Source: DATEJJ01 sp039649115
GTDB lineage: Bacteria; Actinomycetota; Actinomycetes; Mycobacteriales; Micromonosporaceae
Length of the DNA stretch: 36,950 nt
Direction of reading: 5' to 3'
Assembly (NCBI GenBank): GCA_039649115.1
Contig: JBBWZQ010000379.1
Coordinates: 1-36,950, forward strand
Shown: piece after piece, positions 30,981-36,950 of the stretch
Numbering within the stretch: the first letter of the stretch is position 1
How the letters are laid out: each line of letters starts with the position of its first letter
Position numbers and translations under genes: made by a program
Notes under the pieces: model-generated
The model's database searches: none
Seen by the model: the letters and a program-made list of their open reading frames with translations, nothing else
Told to the model about the DNA's origin: nothing

Positions 30981-32763
30981 CGTCCTGCGTCCTCTCCGAC
31001 CAGACCGGTGCCCGCGCGCGACCCGGCTCGACGGCAGCTGGGCGTGGTGCGTGCTCGCCTCCGCCAGAACCCGGCTCCGGCTGCGCTCGCCCCGGGGTGA
31101 GCGCGAGCAGGGCCACACCGTTCACCGCGTCCTCCGGTACCAGGCGCAGCGGCGAGGCGGTCAGCCGGTCGCCGGCCCGCACCGGCAGCGTGAGGCGGAA
31201 CTGGGCGCCCTGTCCCGGCGCGCCCCACGCCTCCAGCCAGCCGCCGTGCAGCCGGGCGTCCTCCAGGCTGATCGACAGGCCCAGGCCGGTGCCACCGGTC
31301 TTGCGCGCACGCGACGGGTCGGCCCGCCAGAACCGGTTGAACACCAGCTTGTCCTCGCCCGGCTGCAGGCCGATGCCGTGGTCCCGCACGGTCACCACGA
31401 CCGCCGTGTCGCTGATCCCGAGCCGCACCACCGCCTCGCGCCGTTCCGCGTGCTCGACCGCGTTGCCGATCAGGTTGCGCAGGATCCGCTCCACCCGGCG
31501 CGGGTCGATCTCCGCGATCACCGGCGCGTCCGGTACCTCCACCCGCAGCGGTACCCCGGCCGCCTCGGCCACCGGCCGCAGCCGCTCGGCGGCCCGCAGG
31601 AGCAGCGGCACCAGGTCGGTCGGCTCGGCGTCCAGGACCGCGAAGCCGGCGTCGAACCGGCTGATTTCGAGCAGGTCGGTGAGCAGTTCCTCGAACCGGT
31701 CCAGCTCGGTCTGGAACAGCTCGGCGCTGCGGGCCACCGCGGGCTCGAACTCGGCCCGCGCGGAGAAGATGAGGTCGGCGGCCATCCGTACCGTCGTCAA
31801 CGGGGTGCGCAGCTCGTGCGAGACGTCGGAGGTGAACCGGCGCTGCAGCCGCGACATCTCCTCCAGCCGCGCGATCTGGCGCTGCAGGTTCTCGGCCATC
31901 TGGTTGAACGACGCGGCGAGCATCGCGAGATCGTCCTCGCCGCGCACCTCCATGCGCTGGTCGAACAGGCCGAGCGAGAAGCGCTGGGCGGTGCGCGCCG
32001 CGCTGCGTACCGGTTGCACCACCAGCCGGGTGATCAACGCCGCCAGCAGGGCCAGCAGGAGGACGAGCGCGACACCGGTGGCGGTGACGGTGGTGCGCAC
32101 CAGGTCGGCGGCGTCCGCCTCGGTGTCCAGCGGCACCAGGTAGTAGAGCGCGAAGGTACCGACGGGTGCGGGTACCGGGGTGCCGTAGATGAGGTACGGG
32201 TTCGTGCCGGAACCCAGGTTGGCGGTGACGAACTGGTGGGCCACCTTGTTCTGGGCGACCCGGCGCTCCAGCTCCGGCGGGATGACCAGGTCGATGTTCA
32301 CCGCGGGTGGGGGTGCCGCCTGGGTCGTCAGCTGCAGGCCCGAGTTCTGTGCGGGCTTCAGCACGACGATCACGTCGGGGCCCTGGGCCGGGTTGCTGGC
32401 CAACTGGTTCAGGACCTGGGTGACGGTGTTGGTGAGGCCGGGGCGGTCGGTCACCCCCTGCAACTGGGGTATCACCACCTTGTCCCGGGCCGTCTCCAGT
32501 TTCACCTGCGCCTTGTTCACCGTGTTGCGCACCAGGCCCTCGGTGATCTGCGAGGCGACCAGCACCCCGAACGCGCCGACGAGCAGGGTGGACACCACCA
32601 GCGTGATGGTCACCATGCGCAGTTGGAGCGAGCGCCGCCAGGCACGGCGCGCCGTCGCCCAGGCGACCAGCAGCCGGCGGCCCACGGTGCGCCGCAGCAC
32701 CTGGACCGCGGGGTGTCGCCGTACCCGCTGGGGCAGGCCGGTCAGGGCGGGCAGGCGCGCCAT
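30973..32763 (-). CDS. mtrB: Sensor histidine kinase MtrB
   Basis: Membrane kinase of 596 residues that controls MtrA and links cell division and wall homeostasis. A basic cytoplasmic N-terminus (1-48) precedes membrane segment 1 (about 50-72). An extracytoplasmic domain of about 150 residues, membrane segment 2 (about 225-248) and HAMP (about 248-300) follow. HisKA has His316 (TSDVSHELRTPL). The ATPase domain has ILRNLIGNAVEHA (427-439), DHGIG (461-465) and GGTGLGLSI (490-498). A Pro/Arg-rich tail of about 60 residues follows the kinase core. It starts four bases after the mtrA stop and overlaps lpqB by eight bases. Confidence 0.97.
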   Translation of the reverse strand: MARLPALTGLPQRVRRHPAVQVLRRTVGRRLLVAWATARRAWRRSLQLRMVTITLVVSTLLVGAFGVLVASQITEGLVRNTVNKAQVKLETARDKVVIPQLQGVTDRPGLTNTVTQVLNQLASNPAQGPDVIVVLKPAQNSGLQLTTQAAPPPAVNIDLVIPPELERRVAQNKVAHQFVTANLGSGTNPYLIYGTPVPAPVGTFALYYLVPLDTEADAADLVRTTVTATGVALVLLLALLAALITRLVVQPVRSAARTAQRFSLGLFDQRMEVRGEDDLAMLAASFNQMAENLQRQIARLEEMSRLQRRFTSDVSHELRTPLTTVRMAADLIFSARAEFEPAVARSAELFQTELDRFEELLTDLLEISRFDAGFAVLDAEPTDLVPLLLRAAERLRPVAEAAGVPLRVEVPDAPVIAEIDPRRVERILRNLIGNAVEHAERREAVVRLGISDTAVVVTVRDHGIGLQPGEDKLVFNRFWRADPSRARKTGGTGLGLSISLEDARLHGGWLEAWGAPGQGAQFRLTLPVRAGDRLTASPLRLVPEDAVNGVALLALTPGRAQPEPGSGGGEHAPRPAAVEPGRARAPVWSERTQDDG

Positions 32764-32767
32764 GGCG

Positions 32768-33466
32768 TCATCCCGTGCCGGCCTTGTAGCCCACCCCGCG
32801 CACGGTCAGGATGATCTCCGGTCGCTCCGGATCCGGCTCGATCTTGGCACGCAGCCGCTGTACGTGCACGTTGACCAGGCGAGTGTCGGCGGCGTGCCGG
32901 TAACCCCACACCTGCTCCAGGAGCACCTCACGGGTGAAGACCTGGCGCGGCTTGCGAGCCAGCGCCACCAGCAGGTCGAACTCCAGCGGGGTCAGCTTGA
33001 CCTCGTCGCCGTTGCGGCTGACCGTGTGCGCGGGAACGTCGATGCTGATCTGGTTGCCGCCGGGCCCGATCGACAGCATCTCGGGGGTCACGTCCTCGCC
33101 ACGGCGCAGCCGGGCCCGCATCCGGGCCACCAGCTCCTTCGGCTTGAACGGCTTGACCACGTAGTCGTCGGCGCCGGACTCCAGGCCGAGCACCACGTCG
33201 ACGGTGTCGCTCTTGGCCGTGAGCATCACGATCGGGATACCCGATTCCGCCCGGATCGCCCGGCAGACGTCGATCCCGCTCATACCGGGCAGCATCAGGT
33301 CCAGCAGCACGATGTCGGGCCGCGCCTCCCGGAAGGCGCCCAGCGCCCGCTCGCCATCCGCCACGAAGGAGGGCAGGAATCCTTCACTGCGCAGCACAAT
33401 GCCGAGCATCTCGGCAAGGGCCGGGTCGTCGTCGACCACCAGCACCCGGGCTCTCATGCGGTCCAA
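32768..33466 (-). CDS. mtrA: Response regulator MtrA
   Basis: Essential OmpR-family regulator of actinobacterial cell-wall and division genes. With the TTG at 33466 it has 232 residues: receiver domain with acidic residues Asp12-Asp14 (VVDDD), phospho-acceptor Asp56 (IVLLDLMLPG) and Lys105 (VVKPF), then a winged-helix domain ending LTVRGVGYKAGTG. TTG is preferred because AGGGG lies eight bases upstream and because the product, LDRMRARVLVVDDD, lines up residue for residue with the mycobacterial MDTMRQRILVVDDD as I recall it. The ATG at 33457 is the alternative and has only a weak site. The frame is open further upstream but without homology. It heads the mtrA-mtrB-lpqB-comFC unit. Confidence 0.96.
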   Translation of the reverse strand: MDRMRARVLVVDDDPALAEMLGIVLRSEGFLPSFVADGERALGAFREARPDIVLLDLMLPGMSGIDVCRAIRAESGIPIVMLTAKSDTVDVVLGLESGADDYVVKPFKPKELVARMRARLRRGEDVTPEMLSIGPGGNQISIDVPAHTVSRNGDEVKLTPLEFDLLVALARKPRQVFTREVLLEQVWGYRHAADTRLVNVHVQRLRAKIEPDPERPEIILTVRGVGYKAGTG

Positions 33467-33508
33467 TATTCCATCCCCTAGGCCAGATCCGGGAACCCGG
33501 CGTTGCCA

Positions 33509-33537
33509 AACATAACTTTCCACGCAGTTCACCCGAA
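33509..33537 (-). promoter_or_regulatory. Possible mtrA promoter
   Basis: On the minus strand TTCGGG, 17 bases, then TATGTT (33514-33509). The -10 fits TANNNT; the -35 is weak. Transcription would start near 33502, giving a leader of about 36 bases to the TTG start. Confidence 0.35.
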
Positions 33538-33645
33538 TTGCCCGGCGGTACCGGGGTCGGTACGGCACCCGCCATTGGCATGTCCGTGCCAGGATGAGCC
33601 CGGCACGGGTCAGGCGGGAAAGACTACTCCCGAAAGGGGTGGTGG

Positions 33646-33673
33646 GTGAGCGAGCGTCAGCGAGCGAACCATC
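33646..33673 (+). repeat. GAGCGAGCG / CAGCGAGCG short repeat element
   Basis: Within this span GAGCGAGCG is followed by TCAGCGAGCGAACCATC, with the same core twice in 14 bases. I recall similar sequences in front of many genes in Micromonosporaceae, where annotation often mistakes them for coding starts. It lies in the divergent region of about 260 bases between mtrA and the membrane-protein gene, which shows no other gene. Confidence 0.45.
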
Positions 33674-33725
33674 AGGCTCAGGGCGCCTGCGAAGGGCGGC
33701 TGCGGCCCGAAGGGACACAGCCGGC

Positions 33726-34643
33726 GTGAGCGCCGATGGTGTCCTGCCGTTGCGGCCGCTGACCCTCGGGGAACTGCTCGACGCGGGGATCGCCCTGCTG
33801 CGCCGGCACGCCGGTGTGCTGCTGCTGTCCGGCGCGGTGCTCGCCATCCTGGAACAGGCGGCGCTGTACCCGCTGCGCCTGATCGCGCTGCACCACGTCA
33901 ACTCCTTCTGGCTGCCCACCTACGACACGCTCGCCACCCTCTGGCTGCTGATCGCCATCGGGCTCGGCACCGAATCGGTGATCATCACGCTGCTCGGCGG
34001 GCTGGCCGGACAGGCCGCCCGGGACGCCCTGATCGACGGCGGGCACGGGCTGTACCGGCAGGTCGGCCGGCGGCTGGGCTGGCTGGTCCCGCTCGCTCTG
34101 GTGCTCGGTGTGGGCGCGACCCTCGGTGCCGCGGCCGGCCTGCTGCCCTGGATCGCCTGGTACGGGCTGACCGGGCTGGCCGCCCCCGCGCTGATCGTCG
34201 ACCAGCGGGTACCGCTGCAGAGTCCACCGGCCGGCACCCGGTTCACCGCGGTACCGCTGCCGCGGACCGACGTGCCACCCCGCCCGGTCGGGATGTTCGC
34301 CGCGCTGGGCCGGTCGATCGCGCTGGTGGGCCGGGGGCGGCTGCGCCCGGCCGGCATCCGGCTGCTCGGCTACCTCGCCTGGTACATGATCCGGCTCGCG
34401 CTCGGCCTGGGCGGGGTGGCCGCCCTCAACCTCGTCGTGTACACCCGCTCGACCGGCTGGTGGTGGTTGATCACGATGGCGGTGTGGGCCATGGTGAACG
34501 CCGTCGCCTACCCGGCGCTCGCCTGCCTGGACGCGGTCCTGCACCTGGAGAACCGGATGCGGGTGGAGGGCCTGGACATCGCCCTGTCCCGCGCGCTGCG
34601 CCGCGGCGCGCCGACCGCGCCGATCCTGGCGGTACCCCGATGA
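33726..34643 (+). CDS. Multispan membrane protein, first gene of the MoxR-type operon
   Basis: 305 residues from the GTG at 33726. The N-terminal LRPLTLGELLDAGIALLRRHAGVLL is a common start of actinobacterial membrane proteins related to the glycerophosphodiester phosphodiesterase membrane domain. About six hydrophobic segments follow, for example near residues 35-55, 78-100, 120-148, 218-240 and 243-265. No catalytic motif is seen. The frame is open back to 33594, but the added residues derive from a repeat element, so the GTG next to the homology is preferred. The stop TGA overlaps the ATG of a nine-codon open frame leading to the DUF4129 gene. The role in the operon is unknown. Confidence 0.85.
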   Translation: MSADGVLPLRPLTLGELLDAGIALLRRHAGVLLLSGAVLAILEQAALYPLRLIALHHVNSFWLPTYDTLATLWLLIAIGLGTESVIITLLGGLAGQAARDALIDGGHGLYRQVGRRLGWLVPLALVLGVGATLGAAAGLLPWIAWYGLTGLAAPALIVDQRVPLQSPPAGTRFTAVPLPRTDVPPRPVGMFAALGRSIALVGRGRLRPAGIRLLGYLAWYMIRLALGLGGVAALNLVVYTRSTGWWWLITMAVWAMVNAVAYPALACLDAVLHLENRMRVEGLDIALSRALRRGAPTAPILAVPR

Positions 34644-34669
34644 CCACTCCCGCCCCACGCGCGGCATGA
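34640..34669 (+). other. Nine-codon open frame bridging two genes
   Basis: ATG at 34640 overlaps the preceding stop (ATGA); the frame encodes MTTPAPRAA and stops at TGA 34667-34669, which overlaps the ATG of the DUF4129 gene (again ATGA). Neither start has a Shine-Dalgarno. It may carry terminating ribosomes from one gene to the next, or it may be the remains of the original DUF4129 start after a frameshift. Confidence 0.4.
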
Positions 34670-35328
34670 GCCGGTGGTGGACCGAGCGGGTCGCCGCGAT
34701 CGGTGACGCGATCGGGCTCGGCCCGGCGGCCCTGCTGCTCCTGCTGGCCGCCGGCCTGGTCAGCGCCGCCTGGTACTGGTACCCCGGGTGGCTGCCGTGG
34801 CGCTGGTGGCGGCGCTTCGCCCGCCGCTTGCGGTGGCGGTGGCCGTGGCAGTGGTCGTGGCGGTGGCCCTGGCACTGGTCGTGGCGGTGGCCATGGGAGT
34901 GGCCGCCGCGCTGGCCGTGGCGGCGCAGGCGGGTCACGGACACCGGGCCCGAGGCCGAGCCCGCCGCGGTAGGCGCCCACGAACTGCCCGACCTGCCCGC
35001 CGACGCGTTCGTCTCGCTGGCCGACCAGTACGCCGCGCAGGGGCGGTACGCGGAGGCGGTGCGCGAGCGGCTGCGGGCGATCGTCCGCGAACTCGTGGAC
35101 GCCGGCGTCGTCGAGAACCGTCCCGGGTGGACAGTCACGGAACTCGCCCGGGCGGCGGGAGCGGCCCGGCCGTCGGTCCGGCCGCCCCTGGACGCGGCGA
35201 GCCTGGTCTTCTCCGACATCTGGTACGGGCTGCGGCCCGCGTACGCGCGGCACGACGAGCGGATGCGCGGCCACGCGGAGCAGGTGCACCGCGCCCTCGC
35301 CGCGGTACCGGTGGGAGGTGTGCGGTGA
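34666..35328 (+). CDS. DUF4129 protein with tryptophan/arginine octapeptide repeats
   Basis: 220 residues. One membrane segment (about 18-38) is followed by a remarkable region (38-89) with about 20 Trp and many Arg. It contains four tandem octapeptides: RWPWQWSW (58-65), RWPWHWSW (66-73), RWPWEWPP (74-81) and RWPWRRRR (82-89). The cytoplasmic DUF4129 domain follows (about 108-215; LADQYAAQGRYAEAVRERLRAIVREL, PGWTVTELAR, FSDIWYGLRPAY). DUF4129 genes accompany MoxR ATPase, DUF58 and transglutaminase genes; their role is unknown. The stop overlaps the next GTG by four bases (GTGA). The ATG has no Shine-Dalgarno and is probably reached by coupling. Flanking sequence on both sides reads in the same frame, so the repeat frame appears genuine. 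Confidence 0.9.
   Translation: MSRWWTERVAAIGDAIGLGPAALLLLLAAGLVSAAWYWYPGWLPWRWWRRFARRLRWRWPWQWSWRWPWHWSWRWPWEWPPRWPWRRRRVTDTGPEAEPAAVGAHELPDLPADAFVSLADQYAAQGRYAEAVRERLRAIVRELVDAGVVENRPGWTVTELARAAGAARPSVRPPLDAASLVFSDIWYGLRPAYARHDERMRGHAEQVHRALAAVPVGGVR
34837..34932 (+). repeat. Four 24-bp tandem repeats encoding the Trp/Arg octapeptides
   Basis: Units start at 34837, 34861, 34885 and 34909, each near CGGTGGCCNTGGNANTGG in its first 18 bases. The first two differ at only two of 24 positions; the third and fourth diverge toward their 3' ends. Most Trp codons fall on alternate codons, so GG doublets recur about every three to six bases on the plus strand. Confidence 0.95.
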
Positions 35329-36638
35329 AGCGGCGCTGGCCGCGGCTGGCCATCCCGTTCGCGGTTGCCGCCGCGGTGCTGGTCTTCACCGGGATCATGC
35401 ACGCCGGCCAGAGCCCCGATGTCACCGATCCCGCCTACCTCAACCCGGACAGCGGCGCGGCGATCGGCGGTCGCAGCCTCGCCGACCGGCTGCGCGGTGA
35501 CGGGGTACGCATCGAGCGGGTGACCAGGAGCTCGGACGCGCTGCTGCTGGCGCACCAGGGCGACGCCACCCTGTTCGTCCCCGCGCCCAGCCTGATGCAC
35601 CCGTTCTACCTGCGCATGCTCAAGCTCCTGCCGGAGAGCACGCGGGTCGTGCTGGTCGCGCCGAGCGGGTTGACGCTCGACCGCGGGCTGCTGCCGGCCG
35701 CCGCACTCGGCACGCGGTGGGCCACGGCGACCGCCGCACCCGGCTGCGCGCTGCCCGAGGCGGTCACCGCCGGGCGCGCCGCGATCGCCGGTACCCGCTA
35801 CCGCGTGGACGCGCGGTCGGGCACCCTGCGCTGCTACGCCGGTGCCCTGGTCGGCCTGCGCGTCGGTCCGGCCACCGTGCTGCTGGCCGGCGCGAACGAG
35901 CCGTTCCGCAACGACCGGATCGGCGAGTACCACAATGCGGCGCTGGCCACCGGGCTGCTGCGTACCCGTCAGAAGCTCATCTGGTTGGACCTGCACCGCC
36001 CCGAGCCGCGACCGGGCTTCGCGGGCAACGCCGACCCGGGCGCCGCCCCGCCCTCGCTCGGCGACGCCGGCTCCCCCGACCCCGACTTCCCCATCCAGGT
36101 GCCCCGGTCCGGCGACGCCGGCGCCGGCGGTGATCCGGGCGGCACGGCGGGCGGCGCCAGCCCGAACCCGTTCTGGTCGATCTTCCCGGGCTGGATGTGG
36201 GCCGCCCTGGGGCTGCTGGGCCTGATCGCGGTCATCCTCGCCTTGGCGTCCGGCCGCCGCCTCGGGCCGCCGGTCGGTGAGCCGCTGCCGGTCGTGGTGC
36301 CGGCGGCGGAGACGGTGGCCGGGCGCGGCCGGCTCTACCGGCGCGCCAAGGCGCGGGGGCCGGCGCTGTTCGCGCTGCGGGCCGCCGCACTGCACCGGCT
36401 GCTGCCCGCGTTCGGGCTGCCGGCCGACGCGCCGGCGACCGCCGTGGTCCAGGCGGTCTCGGTACGCACCGGCCGCGCCGCGCCGGAGGTCGAGAGCATC
36501 CTGTACGGGCCCGACCCGGACAATGACGAGGCGCTGGTGCGCGCGGTGGACGATCTCGACACGCTGGTGTACCAGGCGCTCGGCTATCCGGCCGACGGGG
36601 TGCCCCTGCGACCGGCCACGATGGAAGGTGGGACCTGA
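35325..36638 (+). CDS. DUF4350 membrane protein
   Basis: 437 residues. A first membrane segment (about 7-25) is followed by an extracytoplasmic DUF4350 domain (about 45-215) that resembles the GATase-like fold of the family (YLNPDSGAAIGGRSLADRLRGDGVRIERV at its start; GEYHNAALATGLL near its end). A Gly/Pro/Asp-rich linker (about 225-280), a second membrane segment (about 290-310) and a cytoplasmic helical tail of about 125 residues follow. GTG at 35325 overlaps the DUF4129 stop and has GGGAGG six bases upstream. The stop shares one base with the moxR ATG (TGATG). DUF4350 proteins occur with MoxR and DUF58 genes; their activity is not known. Confidence 0.9.
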   Translation: MKRRWPRLAIPFAVAAAVLVFTGIMHAGQSPDVTDPAYLNPDSGAAIGGRSLADRLRGDGVRIERVTRSSDALLLAHQGDATLFVPAPSLMHPFYLRMLKLLPESTRVVLVAPSGLTLDRGLLPAAALGTRWATATAAPGCALPEAVTAGRAAIAGTRYRVDARSGTLRCYAGALVGLRVGPATVLLAGANEPFRNDRIGEYHNAALATGLLRTRQKLIWLDLHRPEPRPGFAGNADPGAAPPSLGDAGSPDPDFPIQVPRSGDAGAGGDPGGTAGGASPNPFWSIFPGWMWAALGLLGLIAVILALASGRRLGPPVGEPLPVVVPAAETVAGRGRLYRRAKARGPALFALRAAALHRLLPAFGLPADAPATAVVQAVSVRTGRAAPEVESILYGPDPDNDEALVRAVDDLDTLVYQALGYPADGVPLRPATMEGGT

Positions 36639-36950
36639 TGACCGAAGCGATCGCCGCTCCCTCGGGCAGCGTCACCGGTGGCGATGACGCGGGGCAGGCG
36701 CGGGACGCGCTGGCCCGGCTGCGCGCCGAGGTGGCGAAGGTCGTCGTGGGCCAGGACTCGGTCATCACCGGCCTCGTCATCGCGCTGCTGTGCCGCGGCC
36801 ACGTGCTGCTGGAGGGCGTGCCCGGCGTCGCCAAGACGCTGATGATCCGCACGCTGGCCGCCGCGCTCGCGCTGGACGCCAAGCGGCTGCAGTTCACCCC
36901 CGACCTGATGCCCGGCGACGTGACCGGCTCGCTCATCTTCGACAACCGCA
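36638..36950 (+). CDS. MoxR-family AAA+ ATPase, 3' end beyond the right edge
   Basis: The first 104 codons are present. After a 20-residue leader comes LRAEVAKVVVGQDSVITGLVIALLCRGHVLLEG, then Walker A GVPGVAKT and the family segment LQFTPDLMPGDVTGS. The Walker B and sensor regions lie outside the window. MoxR ATPases act as chaperones that assemble or activate partner proteins, often with von Willebrand factor A or DUF58 partners; a DUF58 gene would be expected next. The ATG overlaps the DUF4350 stop by one base and has GGGA six bases upstream. The operon is divergent from mtrA. Confidence 0.93.
   Translation, partial: MTEAIAAPSGSVTGGDDAGQARDALARLRAEVAKVVVGQDSVITGLVIALLCRGHVLLEGVPGVAKTLMIRTLAAALALDAKRLQFTPDLMPGDVTGSLIFDNR

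Noticed and set aside
34837..34932. CRISPR-like tandem repeat
   Set aside because: There are no spacers; the units are contiguous, in frame and coding.
34788..35324. Open frame upstream of DUF4350 in the same frame, overlapping DUF4129
   Set aside because: The DUF4129 frame has clear domain homology on both sides of the repeat; the extension is Ala/Val/Arg-rich shadow. It is mentioned only as a possible alternative frame.

Overview
The window is high-GC DNA with GTG/TTG starts, many 1-, 4- and 8-base gene overlaps and strong GC hairpins. Together with mtrA-mtrB-lpqB, Kgd and Rv3235-, DUF3052-, DUF6104- and DUF6912-type genes this marks an actinobacterium. A methyl-accepting chemotaxis protein behind a consensus sigma-28 promoter suggests a lineage with a motile stage, such as zoospore-forming Micromonosporaceae (inference). 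No tRNA, rRNA, CRISPR array, transposase or prophage gene is visible; it reads as chromosomal core plus lineage-specific genes.

Layout. 1-2.6 kb: truncated chemoreceptor (minus) divergent from glycerol kinase. 2.7-6.6 kb: a minus-strand response regulator / histidine kinase / HtrA protease set, in the same order as mycobacterial mprA-mprB-pepD. Similar triple 11-bp repeats precede both the regulator and the protease. 6.7-10.7 kb: a PadR repressor coupled to a DUF4097 protein, divergent from an MMPL transporter, with a perfect 15-bp inverted repeat over the likely MMPL promoter. 10.8-13.1 kb: DUF3052 protein and an ABC exporter pair. 13.3-17.2 kb: Kgd (2-oxoglutarate metabolism) and a 58-aa DUF6104 protein. 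17.2-21.1 kb: a 55-aa membrane protein, P5C dehydrogenase, an unknown multispan protein, a DUF6912 protein and a small HTH protein. 21.3-28.1 kb: Rv3235-family protein, SecA, a double-GNAT acetyltransferase, a cation/proton antiporter and hibernation factor HPF. 28.3-33.5 kb: comFC, lpqB, mtrB, mtrA (minus). 33.7-36.95 kb: a divergent operon of membrane protein, DUF4129, DUF4350 and MoxR, cut by the right edge.

Functional themes are envelope stress and cell-surface control (two two-component systems, HtrA, LpqB, SecA, the MoxR operon), export (MMPL, ABC), central carbon and nitrogen metabolism (GlpK, Kgd, PruA) and ribosome hibernation. The most unusual signals are: a Trp/Arg octapeptide repeat in the DUF4129 protein; paired triple 11-bp repeats at the MprAB-PepD-like locus; a 27-bp palindrome with a degenerate second copy; the PadR-type operator; and the consensus sigma-28 promoter.
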